Assembly (NCBI RefSeq): GCF_001421785.1
Contig: NZ_LMLB01000001.1
Coordinates: 1,375,025-1,439,024 of the forward strand
Reading direction: 5' to 3'
Length of the DNA: 64,000 nt
Source: Sphingomonas sp. Leaf33
GTDB taxonomy: Bacteria; Pseudomonadota; Alphaproteobacteria; Sphingomonadales; Sphingomonadaceae
Shown here piece by piece: positions 18,441 through 29,658 of this stretch. Positions within the stretch are counted from its first letter, which is position 1. Each line of letters opens with the position of its first letter. Below the pieces are notes generated by a model. It was not told the DNA's origin and ran no database searches. It worked only from the letters and a program-made list of their open reading frames with translations. The position numbers and the translations under genes were made by a program.

Positions 18441-18579
18441 CGGTGCTTCGACAGGCTCAGCACGAAAGAGAAGGGGCGAGTGCCGTGTTCCGGCAAGCCG
18501 TGCGGTGGTTCGGGCGCTTGGTCGGGTGGTACCGTGAGCGACGAGCGCTGTCGCCCTGGGCTCCCGCCTGCGCGGGAGC
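18441..18579. repeat. Two palindromic repeat units (families A and C)
   Basis: Between the HTH-like gene and bfr lie a half-unit of family A (around GCTTCGACAGGCTCAGCACG at 18444-18463) and a family C palindrome GCTCCCGCCTGCGCGGGAGC at 18560-18579. Both types recur elsewhere in the window. The space holds no supported gene. Confidence 0.65.
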
Positions 18580-18640
18580 ACGGGAGGGGTGATTCCCGCG
18601 CGTCAGCCCGACCGGTGCCGGGATGACGGCGGGGCCGCCC

Positions 18641-19138
18641 TTACTTCTTCTCGCCGTGGGTGTCGTATTCCGACGCCGAGTTCAGCTGGATGTAGTTCTG
18701 GAGGCCCATGCGTTCGATCATCTCGAACTGGCGTTCCAGCGTGTCGACATGCTCTTCCTCGCTTTCGAGAATGCGGCGGAACAGGTCGCGGCTGATGTAG
18801 TCGCGGACGCTTTCGCAATATTCGACCGCGTTGCGCAGCTGGGCGACGGCCTCGATCTCCATGTCGAGGTCGGCCTTCAGCACCTCCTCCACCGTCTCGC
18901 CGATCTTCAGGCGGCCGAGCAGCTGGAAATTGGGCAGGCCGTCGAGGAACAGGATGCGCTCCGCCAGCCAGTCGGCGTGCTTCATCTCGTCGATCGATTC
19001 GTCCCGCTCGAACTTGGCGAGCTTGTGGACGCCCCAATGGTCGAGCAGGCGATAGTGCAACCAATACTGGTTGATCGCCGTCAGCTCGTTCCTGAGCGAT
19101 TCGTTGAGGAATTCGATGACTTTCGCGTCACCCTTCAT
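18641..19138 (-). CDS. bfr: Bacterioferritin
   Basis: Bacterioferritin stores iron as a mineral core in a 24-subunit, heme-containing shell. From ATG at 19138 the product has 165 residues. All ferroxidase ligands are in the standard places: E18, E51, H54, E94, E127 and H130, with M52 as the heme ligand. A GTG at 19147 could add three residues. It lies 104 bases downstream of bfd on the same strand, consistent with a bfd-bfr unit. Confidence 0.97.
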   Translation of the reverse strand: MKGDAKVIEFLNESLRNELTAINQYWLHYRLLDHWGVHKLAKFERDESIDEMKHADWLAERILFLDGLPNFQLLGRLKIGETVEEVLKADLDMEIEAVAQLRNAVEYCESVRDYISRDLFRRILESEEEHVDTLERQFEMIERMGLQNYIQLNSASEYDTHGEKK

Positions 19139-19242
19139 GGCCGGCACCCCGATTGGAAAAGACAGGCCGGGCTTACCCGCTCAACCCGTCGGCGGATAGC
19201 TGAAAGTGGCGGATTTCCGGGGTTTCTTCGCAAATGCGAATA

Positions 19243-19413
19243 CTATGCAGCCGCACGTTCGGCGTCGATGATCGCGCGGGCGAACGGCACGCACTGGCCA
19301 CATTTCGCCTGCTTGCCGCACAGCGCATAGGCCTGGCACGCGCTGGCGGCGCCCAGCCGCGCAGCCTCGCGCACCTCGCGTTCCCGAATGGCATTGCAGA
19401 CGCATACGACCAT
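19243..19413 (-). CDS. bfd: Bacterioferritin-associated ferredoxin Bfd
   Basis: This 56-residue [2Fe-2S] protein passes electrons to bacterioferritin so stored iron can be released. It begins MVVCVCNAIRE and has the Bfd cysteine set: C4 and C6 near the start, C38 and C41 in KCGQCVPFAR. The full sequence reads through to TAG at 19243-19245. It sits directly upstream of bfr and behind a Fur-like site. It is small enough for automatic gene callers to miss. Confidence 0.93.
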   Translation of the reverse strand: MVVCVCNAIREREVREAARLGAASACQAYALCGKQAKCGQCVPFARAIIDAERAAA

Positions 19414-19450
19414 GACGAACCCTCTCGCTTGAGCGCCGGAGTAGCGCGCA

Positions 19451-19465
19451 TGAGAATGATTCGCA
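19451..19465. promoter_or_regulatory. Fur-box-like operator upstream of bfd
   Basis: TGAGAATGATTCGCA is a near-perfect palindrome (one mismatch from TGCGAATGATTCGCA) centred about 45 bases upstream of the bfd start. It resembles alphaproteobacterial Fur-type iron operators. Its position suits iron control of bfd-bfr. Confidence 0.5.
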
Positions 19466-19496
19466 AGTTAATTGCGGTTGCGTCGCAATAAGAGCG

Positions 19497-21713
<2,217 letters not shown>

Positions 21714-21800
21714 GGAAGCGCCCTTAGCGGCGCGCGCGCGCTTCGTCACCCGTCTGACGGCATCGCAAAATTTACCGATTTCCTGTAAAAGTCCGAACCG

Positions 21801-22250
21801 ATGACGAACACGCTGATCTACGCGCCTGGAATCATTACGTCTTCCCCGGTCGAGCGGGTGGGGGACGACGTCCCGCCCGCGACCGCGCTGCCCGGTCTGC
21901 CGGCGCGCTGGTGGTGCGATCTGTCCGACGATTCGCTGCGGTGGGAGCACGGCGTCTTCGACCTGTTCGGCATCGCGCGCGGCCAGCGGCTGGATCGGCG
22001 GGCGATCGTCGAGATGTACGCCGCCCCGTCACGCGACCTGCTCGACCACCTGCGTAGTACCGCCATCGCCACGCGCGGCAGCTTCACCTTCGAGGCGGAG
22101 ATCGTCCGCCCGGACGGCGCGATGCGGTGGATGCGAGTCGTCGCGGACACCGTCGCGACGAACGGGCGCACGACGCATCTCTACGGCACCAAATGCGACA
22201 TCACGCACGAGATGTCCGCCGCCGTTACCGTGACAGCGACGACCGCCTGA
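21801..22250 (+). CDS. PAS-fold sensory protein
   Basis: The 149-residue protein contains one PAS domain of the PAS_3 type: [21 protein letters not shown] near residues 37-57 and [16 protein letters not shown], then a final strand with GTKCDIT. There is no output domain such as a kinase or GGDEF, so it may be a stand-alone sensor or act with a partner. It is divergent from purL and convergent with the SleB-like gene, with only 15 bases between stops. Confidence 0.85.
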   Translation: MTNTLIYAPGIITSSPVERVGDDVPPATALPGLPARWWCDLSDDSLRWEHGVFDLFGIARGQRLDRRAIVEMYAAPSRDLLDHLRSTAIATRGSFTFEAEIVRPDGAMRWMRVVADTVATNGRTTHLYGTKCDITHEMSAAVTVTATTA

Positions 22251-22265
22251 GGTCGCGCCGGCGGG

Positions 22266-23669
22266 TCAGCGTTCGCGCGCTGCCTCGGTGCGCGGGAGCG
22301 TTGCGCGAACCGGCGGCGGGGCGGCCGTTGCCGTTGCCGGTGCCGTGCCCGACGCGGGGGTGTCGCCCTTGCGCCGGACGCCTGCCAGCGGGTCGGGCAT
22401 CGCCGGCTTCGCGACAGCGGCGCCCGGTACCGCCGCGAGCGGCGGGCGAGCGGCGGGCGTGGCGAGCGGGTCGGCGGCGGGCGGCGTGGCTGGCGGGGCG
22501 AGCGTCAACGACACCTGCGCCTTCATGCATTCGTTCGGCTTCGCGCGCTTGAATTCGCCGCAGTTCCACAGCGCCTTTTCGAACCCGAAGGCCCGGTCGC
22601 GCAGATAGCTGAATGCCATCGCACGCTGCTGGATCGGGGTGATCGGCAGGGCGGCGGGGGTGGCGGCTTTCGTGCTCCATGCCATGAACTTGCAATAGGG
22701 CCGCACGCCGCACGCATTTTCGGCGAGCGCCGGGAAATCCTCGGGTGCCAGCTTGGCGCCGAGCGTCACGAGAAAGGTGTTCGTGTCCTGCGCAACGCCC
22801 GCAGGCGTGGGCGCCAGCGTGTCGCCCAGCATTGCCGGGTCGAGCTGCGCGGTCGTCATCCCCGCCGCTTCGGCGGCACTACGGTGCGCCTCCGACAGGC
22901 GGGCGAGTTGCGGGATGACCGGCTCGACCCCGGTGTACCCGCCGCGGAACGCGCCCGGCGTGCCCCACCAGCCGCTCCAGCGGAAGAACAGGTGGGTGTC
23001 GACCGCGACGATCTTGTCGAGGCTGCTGCTCCAGTACGGCACGACCCAGTCGGTGTGGTAGTGCGTCGCGTGGCCGACGCGGGCATCGACCGCGCCGACC
23101 AATGCCATCCGCGCGACGGTGCGCGCGCGTTCCCACGCGGCCGGGATCACCGCGCGCAGCATCGCGCCGTCGCAGGTGAAGGTGAACTGGCAGCCGGTGC
23201 GCCGTTCCTGTCCCTGGAAGACCACGCCGCAGACGGTCTTCGGGAAGGCCGGGTGGCGGACGCGGTTCAGGACGACCTGAACGACGGCCTTTTGCCCGGT
23301 CGTATCGTCGCCGGCTTCGTAGATCGCCGCGGCAGCCAGGCAGTCCAGCGCGCGCGCCTGGCTTTCCGGGCTGCCGGTCAGGCGGAACGGGCGCGCGGCC
23401 GGGTTGGGATCGGTCGAGAAGGGGACCGTCGCGTTGAATGCGCGCGCGTCGGTCGGCGCCAGCGCGATGAAGGCGGCGGGCTCGACCGTGGGCAGTTCGG
23501 TCGGCGGCACGACGCGCTGCGGGCGCGTGGCGACGGCACGAGCCACCGGCGGCAGCTTCGGCGCGGTCGTGACGATGGCCAGCGGAGCGGCAATGGCGAC
23601 GATCGCCAGCAGCGCAAGGACGACGGCGATCCAGCGCGGGACGGTGGGGTTGGGGATGTCGGGAGTCAT
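22266..23669 (-). CDS. Cell wall hydrolase (SleB family), membrane-anchored
   Basis: The 467-residue protein has one N-terminal membrane helix (about 12-33) and a SleB-type hydrolase domain, which cuts peptidoglycan. The domain starts near CLAAAAIYEAGDDTTGQKAV, whose Glu is the likely catalytic residue, and continues through VVLNRVRHPAFP and HATHYHTDWVVPYW. The C-terminal ~150 residues are Pro/Ala-rich. In non-spore-formers such proteins take part in wall turnover. It lies downstream of a small secreted-protein gene on the same strand. Confidence 0.9.
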   Translation of the reverse strand: MTPDIPNPTVPRWIAVVLALLAIVAIAAPLAIVTTAPKLPPVARAVATRPQRVVPPTELPTVEPAAFIALAPTDARAFNATVPFSTDPNPAARPFRLTGSPESQARALDCLAAAAIYEAGDDTTGQKAVVQVVLNRVRHPAFPKTVCGVVFQGQERRTGCQFTFTCDGAMLRAVIPAAWERARTVARMALVGAVDARVGHATHYHTDWVVPYWSSSLDKIVAVDTHLFFRWSGWWGTPGAFRGGYTGVEPVIPQLARLSEAHRSAAEAAGMTTAQLDPAMLGDTLAPTPAGVAQDTNTFLVTLGAKLAPEDFPALAENACGVRPYCKFMAWSTKAATPAALPITPIQQRAMAFSYLRDRAFGFEKALWNCGEFKRAKPNECMKAQVSLTLAPPATPPAADPLATPAARPPLAAVPGAAVAKPAMPDPLAGVRRKGDTPASGTAPATATAAPPPVRATLPRTEAARER

Positions 23670-23762
23670 GGGCGGCTCGCGCCTATAGCGTGGATCAAAG
23701 CGGATGCGAAATGGGTACGAATGTACCGCCGTGCGGAGGGTGCGGCAGGGCTGGGCGCATCG

Positions 23763-24059
23763 TTAGGACGGCCACATCCCCTTGGCCTCGCAGACGTCGA
23801 ACGCGTCGGCGACGGCGTGATCGCAGGCGACGTCACCGGGCACGCATGCCTTTGTCGCCCGCAGGCGCGTCGCCGCACAGCTTTCTGTCGCCGGCGCTAC
23901 TCTGGGCAGTGCGGCGAGCGAGGAGGGATAGCTGCGCGGCGGAATCGGAATGGTCACGGTGCCGGCCATCGCGCTCGACGCGGCACCACCGCCGAAGACG
24001 ACGGGCCATAGCAACAGCAGCCCCAGCATCGTGGCGGCGCAGATCAAGGCATTTCGCAT
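23763..24059 (-). CDS. Small secreted protein with four cysteines, unknown function
   Basis: The 98-residue product begins MRNALICAATMLGLLLLWPV, a signal peptide or anchor. The remainder holds C61, C72, C79 and C90, which could form two disulfides in the periplasm. No known domain was recognised. It is 56 bases downstream of cysK and 93 bases upstream of the SleB-like gene, all leftward, so it may be the tail of the cysK operon. Confidence 0.7.
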   Translation of the reverse strand: MRNALICAATMLGLLLLWPVVFGGGAASSAMAGTVTIPIPPRSYPSSLAALPRVAPATESCAATRLRATKACVPGDVACDHAVADAFDVCEAKGMWPS

Positions 24060-24115
24060 TCGTCCCCCCGGACTTGGGCGTTCGCGGGCGCCTTTGCCGC
24101 GAACGCCCCGATCGA

Positions 24116-25036
24116 TCAAGCCTCGGGCAGGAAATCCGGGACCGACAGATACCGCTCGCCGGTGTCGTAGTTGAAGCCGAGCACGCGGGCATCCTTGGGC
24201 AGTTCGGCAAGTTTCTGGGCGATCGCCGCCAGCGTCGCGCCCGAGGAGATGCCGACCAGCAGGCCCTCTTCCTTGGCGGACCGGCGCGCCATGTCCTTGG
24301 CGGCGTTCGCATCGACCTGGATCGCGCCGTCGATCGCCTGGGTGTGAAGGTTGGCGGGTACGAAGCCTGCGCCGATGCCCTGGATGGGGTGAGGCCCCGG
24401 CTGGCCGCCCGAGATGACCGGCGACAGCGCCGGTTCGACCGCGAAGACCTGCAGGTTCGGCCATTCCTTCTTCAAGGTCTCGGCGACGCCGGTGATGTGG
24501 CCGCCGGTGCCGACGCCGGTGATGATGACGTCGATCGGCGCGTCGCGGAAGTCGTTCAGGATCTCCTGCGACGTGGTGCGGACGTGGACGTCGATGTTCG
24601 CCGGATTCTCGAACTGCTGCGGCATCCAGGCGCCGGGCGTCGCCTCGACGATCTCCAGCGCGCGCTCGATCGCGCCCTTCATCCCCTTCTCGCGCGGGGT
24701 CAGGTCGAACTTCGCGCCATAGGCCAGCATCAGGCGGCGACGCTCCAGGCTCATGCTCTCGGGCATCACCAGGACCAGCTTGTAACCCTTGACCGCTGCG
24801 ACCATGGCCAAGCCCACGCCGGTATTGCCGCTGGTCGGCTCGACGATCGTGCCGCCCGGCTGCAACTGGCCCGATACTTCCGCCGCCTCGACCATGGCGA
24901 GCGCGATGCGGTCCTTGACCGATCCGCCGGGGTTGGAGCGTTCCGACTTCACCCAGACCTCGCTGTCGGGGAACAGGCGGGCCAGGCGGATGTGCGGCGT
25001 GTTGCCGATCGTCTCGAGTACGGAATTGGCCTTCAT
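24116..25036 (-). CDS. cysK: Cysteine synthase A
   Basis: This PLP enzyme makes cysteine from O-acetylserine and sulfide. The 306-residue product has the PLP Lys in [11 protein letters not shown] (about residue 41), the substrate loop [13 protein letters not shown], and [14 protein letters not shown] for phosphate binding. ATG at 25036 overlaps the MFS gene stop (ATGA). The MFS carrier and an alpha/beta hydrolase lie upstream in the same direction. Confidence 0.95.
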   Translation of the reverse strand: MKANSVLETIGNTPHIRLARLFPDSEVWVKSERSNPGGSVKDRIALAMVEAAEVSGQLQPGGTIVEPTSGNTGVGLAMVAAVKGYKLVLVMPESMSLERRRLMLAYGAKFDLTPREKGMKGAIERALEIVEATPGAWMPQQFENPANIDVHVRTTSQEILNDFRDAPIDVIITGVGTGGHITGVAETLKKEWPNLQVFAVEPALSPVISGGQPGPHPIQGIGAGFVPANLHTQAIDGAIQVDANAAKDMARRSAKEEGLLVGISSGATLAAIAQKLAELPKDARVLGFNYDTGERYLSVPDFLPEA

Positions 25037-26397
25037 GACGTCGGTCCTTTCGCGGGGATGGGGTTGGGATTTGGCACGTCGGGCTCGAGGATCAAGGGCT
25101 CGGCCGGCGGATCGAAGGTGCGGGCGCGGCGCAGTTCGGGGAACCAGCGCGCCCACAGCGCGGTCACGACGATCGCGCCGATACCGCCGCCGACGACCGC
25201 GACGATCGGCCCGACGAGTGCGGCGAGGAAACCCGATTCGGCCTCGCCCAGCTCGTTCGAGCCCGAAATGAACAGTGTCGACACCGCGCCGATCCGCCCG
25301 CGCATTTCGTCGGGGGTGTAGAGCTGAATCAGCGACTGGCGGACATAGACCGATACCATGTCGGCGGCGCCGACGACGAACAGGCAGGCAAGCGCGAAGA
25401 GCACGGCGGGCGCGAAATCATGGCCGATCGCGGCGGGCCCGAAGACCGGCAGGAACAACGGCGCGGACAGGCCGAAGAGCACCGTCGCCAGCCCGAACAG
25501 CGCCACCGCGGACAGCATCTTCACGCCGACCCCGGTCTTCAGCGGCCGCACACCGAACCACAGAGCGACCGTCACCGCCCCGATCGACGGCGCGGCGCGC
25601 AGATGGCCGAGGCCTTCGGCCCCCACCTGCAGGATGTCGCGGGCATAGACCGGCAGCATCGCCGTCGCCCCGCCTAGCAGGACCGCGAACAGGTCCAGGC
25701 TGATCGCGCCGAGCACCAGCCGGTTGCGGCGGACGTAGTGCAATCCGTCGATCATCTGCGCCCACGGGTTGCCGGTGAACTTCACCGTCGTGCGCGGCAC
25801 GGCGCCGATCAGCAGCAGCATCAGCAGCGCGAACGAGAACAGCCCGCCCGAGACGGCATAGGTCAGCCAGGGCTTTGCCGCGTAGAGATAGCCGCCCATC
25901 GCCGGCCCCAGGATCGACGCGCTTTGCCACGCGATCGAACTGAGCGCGATCGCGGTCGGCAGCACGGCCTTGGGGACGAGGTTGGGCGAGAGCGCGGAGA
26001 GCGCCGGGCCGGCAAAGGCGCGCGCGACGCCCAGCAGGGCGGCGATGCCGAACAGATATGGCAGCGTAATCTGCCCGTGCCACGTCAGCCAGCACAGCGA
26101 CAGCGCGCAGAACGCCTCCAGCGAAACCGCCCCGCGCGCGATCCAGCGGCGATCGACGCGGTCGGCGACCCAGCCGGCGAATAGCGATAGGATGAGAAGC
26201 GGCAAAAACTGCGCGACGCCGATCAGGCCGAGCTGGAAGGCGGCTTCCTTTACCGACATCGTCCGCCGCGCGATGTCGTACACCTGCCAGCCGATGACGA
26301 TGACCATCGCGGTCTGCGCCAACGTAGTCGCGAAGCGCGCCAGCCAATAGGCGCGGAAATTGTGGATCGTGAAGGGATGCGCTGCGGCGTCGGCCAT
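25033..26397 (-). CDS. MFS transporter (MFS_3/enterobactin-exporter-like)
   Basis: The 454-residue protein is a major facilitator carrier with about 11-12 hydrophobic segments. The loop [20 protein letters not shown] (about residues 72-91) matches the conserved cytoplasmic loop 2 motif of this group. Relatives include exporters of siderophores or drugs; the substrate here is unknown. It overlaps cysK by four bases and follows the alpha/beta hydrolase by 39 bases. A sulfur-metabolite export role is only a guess from context. Confidence 0.88.
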   Translation of the reverse strand: MADAAAHPFTIHNFRAYWLARFATTLAQTAMVIVIGWQVYDIARRTMSVKEAAFQLGLIGVAQFLPLLILSLFAGWVADRVDRRWIARGAVSLEAFCALSLCWLTWHGQITLPYLFGIAALLGVARAFAGPALSALSPNLVPKAVLPTAIALSSIAWQSASILGPAMGGYLYAAKPWLTYAVSGGLFSFALLMLLLIGAVPRTTVKFTGNPWAQMIDGLHYVRRNRLVLGAISLDLFAVLLGGATAMLPVYARDILQVGAEGLGHLRAAPSIGAVTVALWFGVRPLKTGVGVKMLSAVALFGLATVLFGLSAPLFLPVFGPAAIGHDFAPAVLFALACLFVVGAADMVSVYVRQSLIQLYTPDEMRGRIGAVSTLFISGSNELGEAESGFLAALVGPIVAVVGGGIGAIVVTALWARWFPELRRARTFDPPAEPLILEPDVPNPNPIPAKGPTS

Positions 26398-26436
26398 GCC
26401 CCGCTATGAGGGCTGGGCCGACGCCGCGCAATGACG

Positions 26437-27318
26437 TCAGGCGGTCAGCGGCTCGGAGCTTTTGTTGGCCCCGACGAAGCTGGTCTGTCCGGGATCGCCC
26501 AGGAATGTTAGCAAATCCCCGGTCAGGCGGTCGCGCGCGGTTTCGGTGAAGCCGTGCGGTTCGCCATCATATTCGACCAGCTGCGCATGGGCGATGCCCC
26601 TGGCCGCTTCGCGAGCCGTCGCGTCGATCGGTACGGTCTTGTCGGCGGTACCGTGGACGATCAGCGTCGGTACGGTGAACGATGCCAGATCGCCGCGGAA
26701 GTCGGTGTGGCCGAACGAGTCGGCGCAGGCCAGCGTCGCCTTCAGGCTGGCGTCCATCGCGATGCGGGTCGCTGTGTGCATCACTTCGTCGCTGACGGGG
26801 CTCGAAAAGGTGCCCGCGCCGAAGAACTGCGGCATGAAGGTGTTGCGGAAGAAGTCCGCGCGATCCTTCTTGATGCCCTCGCCGATCTCCTGAAGCTTCT
26901 CCTCCGGCACGCCGTTCGGGTTGTCGTCGGTCTTCAGCATGTACGGCACGACGGATCCCAACAGCGCGGTTGCGATCACGCCCTTGCCGCCATGGCGCGA
27001 CATGTACCGCGCAACTTCGCCACCGCCCATCGAGAAGCCGACCAGCGTCACATTCTCGGTCGCGCCGGTCGCTTCCAGCACATCGGCCAGATCGTCGGCC
27101 AGCGTGTCATAGTCGTAGCCCGACCACGGCTGTCCCGACCGACCGAACCCACGGCGGTCGTAAGCGATGGCGCGGAAGCCGGCATCGGCCAGCGCCATCG
27201 CGTGGGCATCCCACATATCGGACGACAGCGGCCAGCCGTGGATCAACACCACCGGGCGGCCATTACCCCAATCTTTTACGTAAATGTCGGTCCCATCGCG
27301 CGTCTTGATATATGGCAT
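26437..27318 (-). CDS. Alpha/beta hydrolase (non-heme chloroperoxidase/arylesterase-like)
   Basis: The 293-residue protein shows the family start with VVLIHGWPLSSDMWDAHAM, YDRRGFGRSGQPW, and the nucleophile elbow GFSMGGGEV with Ser as nucleophile (about residue 95). A late Asp (VHGTADKTVP) and His (EPHGF) complete the triad. Such enzymes are esterases with side perhydrolase activity. A GGAAC-N16-CGTT promoter lies 30-54 bases upstream, so it is probably part of the general stress response. It is the likely first gene of a leftward operon. Confidence 0.9.
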   Translation of the reverse strand: MPYIKTRDGTDIYVKDWGNGRPVVLIHGWPLSSDMWDAHAMALADAGFRAIAYDRRGFGRSGQPWSGYDYDTLADDLADVLEATGATENVTLVGFSMGGGEVARYMSRHGGKGVIATALLGSVVPYMLKTDDNPNGVPEEKLQEIGEGIKKDRADFFRNTFMPQFFGAGTFSSPVSDEVMHTATRIAMDASLKATLACADSFGHTDFRGDLASFTVPTLIVHGTADKTVPIDATAREAARGIAHAQLVEYDGEPHGFTETARDRLTGDLLTFLGDPGQTSFVGANKSSEPLTA

Positions 27319-27347
27319 GGCAGTCTCCGTTGCTTTGATCGAGGCTC

Positions 27348-27372
27348 AACGGATTGGAATCAGGCACGTTCC
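27348..27372 (-). promoter_or_regulatory. EcfG-type general stress promoter
   Basis: Read leftward, GGAAC (27372-27368) and CGTT (27351-27348) are separated by 16 bases, the consensus for the alphaproteobacterial general stress sigma factor EcfG. It is 30 bases from the start of the alpha/beta hydrolase gene. Confidence 0.65.
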
Positions 27373-27486
27373 CGCGCGGACGCGTACGGCGGACCTATCG
27401 TGAGTTAGCGCTCACATGTCGATCTTGTTGCAGCGCAGCATACAAGCTATATGTTCATTTCAGATGCTTTCAGCAGCGATGGTGTG

Positions 27487-27816
27487 ATGTCCGAAGAACC
27501 CACCGGCCCCGTTCCGACCCTGTTCGCCGCGATCGTCCGGCAGCTGTGCGTCAATGCGACCTACAACCGCGACAAGGTCGTGCTGGCGCCGCACGTCGCC
27601 TACACCAAGCACGGCGAGCTGTATGTCGATGCGATCATCGTCGCGCGCAACGGGATGTTGCCGCGAGAGGAAAAGCTGGGGTCGTACAAGGTCACCGGTC
27701 TGGGCGAGCCAAGGCTGACCGGCCGCGCTTTCGAGATCAGCCGGCTCTACGAGCCCGAGGCCGAGCGATATGCCGGCTCGACGCTGGTCGCGGTCGAGCC
27801 GGCAGCGGTCGCATAA
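27487..27816 (+). CDS. Conserved hypothetical protein
   Basis: The 109-residue product from ATG at 27487 (an upstream ATG at 27451 would add 12 residues) has no membrane segment or signal. It reads like a small globular domain with LYVDAIIVARNGMLPREEKL followed by LGSYKVTGLGEPRLTGRAFE. The amino-acid pattern and codon use fit the neighbours. No family was recognised. It converges on, and overlaps the end of, the leftward gene at 27747. Confidence 0.75.
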   Translation: MSEEPTGPVPTLFAAIVRQLCVNATYNRDKVVLAPHVAYTKHGELYVDAIIVARNGMLPREEKLGSYKVTGLGEPRLTGRAFEISRLYEPEAERYAGSTLVAVEPAAVA

Positions 27817-28070
27817 GCCTCCGACGCGTAATCGCTGTAGGCCGGGGTGACCGTATCGACCGGCTCGTCCCACGACACCGCCTCGACCGGACGTTCGCGC
27901 GCATATAGCGGCACGCGGCCGTCGTGCGGGGAGGTATAGAAGCCGCTGGTGTCGGCCATCGTCCATTTCGCGGTGCCGACGCCGACCATCGCGCTGAGTG
28001 CCAAGCCGATGCCGACGATACCGGCCATTCGCATTATTCCGTCCGGCCCGGGTCCCCGCATCGCATCCAT
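27747..28070 (-). CDS. Putative small membrane-anchored protein
   Basis: From ATG at 28070 (other ATGs at 28061, 28034 and 28028) the product is 107 residues. It has one hydrophobic segment, MAGIVGIGLALSAMVGVGTA, then a polar tail rich in Ser, Thr, Tyr and Ala. The last 23 residues overlap the coding end of the opposite gene by 70 bases. No domain is recognised. It could be real or a by-product of the opposite strand, and the N-terminal part is the more convincing. Confidence 0.45.
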   Translation of the reverse strand: MDAMRGPGPDGIMRMAGIVGIGLALSAMVGVGTAKWTMADTSGFYTSPHDGRVPLYARERPVEAVSWDEPVDTVTPAYSDYASEAYATAAGSTATSVEPAYRSASGS

Positions 28071-28262
28071 CCCTGTGTCAGCGTCTTTGGCGGTGTACGC
28101 CGGTTGGTGCGCTTGGTTCCGGACGGGACACATCTTCGTTCAAAATCCGTTCAGTCGCCCGGCGGCATGACCGGCCCGACGCCGCGGCTTGCCCAGCCGC
28201 GCGGGGGCAGATACTAGCGGCCCGACCCCTCCCAGAAGGGCCCTGTCAGGAGATTCCGGATC

Positions 28263-29534
28263 ATGAAGTCATTCTCGAAGCTAGCGCTGGCGGCCGTGCT
28301 GTCGACCGGCGTGGTATCGACCGCCATCGCGCTTCCGGCGGCCGCGCAGAAGAAGAAGGACGACAAGGCACAGGGCCCCAAGCTGTCCGACGCCATCCGC
28401 AAGCCGCTCGCCGCGGCGCAGACCGCGCTGACCGCCAAGGACTATCCGACCGCGCTCGCCCAGACCGCGATCGCCGAGCCGCTGGCGACCACCGACGAGG
28501 AGAAGTATTTCGTCGCGGCGATGCAGTTGCAGGCGACCGCACCGTCGAACGACCTCCAGCGTCTGGCGCCGATCCTCGACAAGCTGATCGCCAACACGCG
28601 CACGCCGGCCGCACAGCTTGGCCAGTACAACTTCCTGCGCGGTGAAGCTGCGTTCCAGCAGAAGAAATATGCCGAAGCACTGCCGTTTCTGACGAAGGCG
28701 CAGGAACTGGGCTACCAGAACGAGGCGCTGCAACTGCGCATCGCGTCGGCGAATATCGAAACCGGCAACACCGCCGGCGGTCTGGCCGCGATCGAAAAGA
28801 CGATCAACGACGAGATCGCCGCCGGCAAGAAGCCGTCCGAAGACCTCTACAACTATGCGCTGGGCAAGGTGTACCGCAAGGACCCGGCCGCGACCGCGCA
28901 GTGGTCGATGCGCAAGCTGAAGGCGTATCCGACCGCCAAGAACTGGCGCGAGGCGCTGCTGATCTATCGTGACGGCGGCGCGAAGCTCGACCGCAGCCAG
29001 CAGATCGACCTGTTCCGCCTGATGCGCGCGACCAAGTCGCTCGCCGATCGCGGCGATTACCTGGAATATGCCGACCTGACGCTGATCGGGGGCTATCCGG
29101 CCGAGACGAGGGCGGTGCTGGACGAGGGCAAGGCGACCGGCAAGATTCCGGCGACCGATACGTCGGCGGCCCGGCTGTCGACCGACGCCAACACCGCGAT
29201 CAAGAACGAAGGCTCGCTGCCGGCGCTGGAAACGAAGGCGAAGGCGGCAGCCAACGGCAAGCTCGCGCTGTCGACGGGCGACGTCTACCTCGGCCAGGGC
29301 AACGCCACCAAGGCGCTCGAGTTGTACGCTATCGCCCGCCAGAAGGGCGGCGTGGACGCATCCGAACTCGCGCTGCACACGGGTGCCGCGTATGCGCAGG
29401 CGGGCCAGAAGGACCAGGCCCGCACCGCGTTCCAGTCGATCACGGCCCCTGGCCCGCGCAAGGACATGGCGGCGTTCTGGATCCAGTATCTCGACACTGG
29501 CGTCGCCGGGTCGGCGGCCGTCGCTGCGCAGTAA
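28263..29534 (+). CDS. Periplasmic tetratricopeptide-like repeat protein
   Basis: The 423-residue protein has a signal peptide ending ALPAAAQ near residue 28, so it is exported. The rest is helical and Ala/Lys-rich, with TPR-like repeats, for example LGQYNFLRGEAAFQQKKYAE (about residues 119-138) and LALHTGAAYAQAGQKDQART near the end. TPR proteins are scaffolds, so the partner is unknown. A ribosome binding site GGAGATT lies before the ATG, and a strong terminator follows the stop. Confidence 0.85.
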   Translation: MKSFSKLALAAVLSTGVVSTAIALPAAAQKKKDDKAQGPKLSDAIRKPLAAAQTALTAKDYPTALAQTAIAEPLATTDEEKYFVAAMQLQATAPSNDLQRLAPILDKLIANTRTPAAQLGQYNFLRGEAAFQQKKYAEALPFLTKAQELGYQNEALQLRIASANIETGNTAGGLAAIEKTINDEIAAGKKPSEDLYNYALGKVYRKDPAATAQWSMRKLKAYPTAKNWREALLIYRDGGAKLDRSQQIDLFRLMRATKSLADRGDYLEYADLTLIGGYPAETRAVLDEGKATGKIPATDTSAARLSTDANTAIKNEGSLPALETKAKAAANGKLALSTGDVYLGQGNATKALELYAIARQKGGVDASELALHTGAAYAQAGQKDQARTAFQSITAPGPRKDMAAFWIQYLDTGVAGSAAVAAQ

Positions 29535-29557
29535 GCGCTGCCGATCATGACCTGATG

Positions 29558-29587
29558 AAGGGGCGTCCCGCCGGGGCGCCCCTTTTT
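29558..29587 (+). terminator. Rho-independent terminator
   Basis: AAGGGGCG / CGCCCCTT forms an 8-base stem with an 11-base loop and runs into a five-T tract, 24 bases after the TPR-like gene. Confidence 0.9.
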
Positions 29588-29658
29588 CGTGGGGAACGCT
29601 CTTGTCGCGGGCAGCCGCTTCGCGCCACAAGCATCGCCGACAGGATTGGGAGAGGGTG

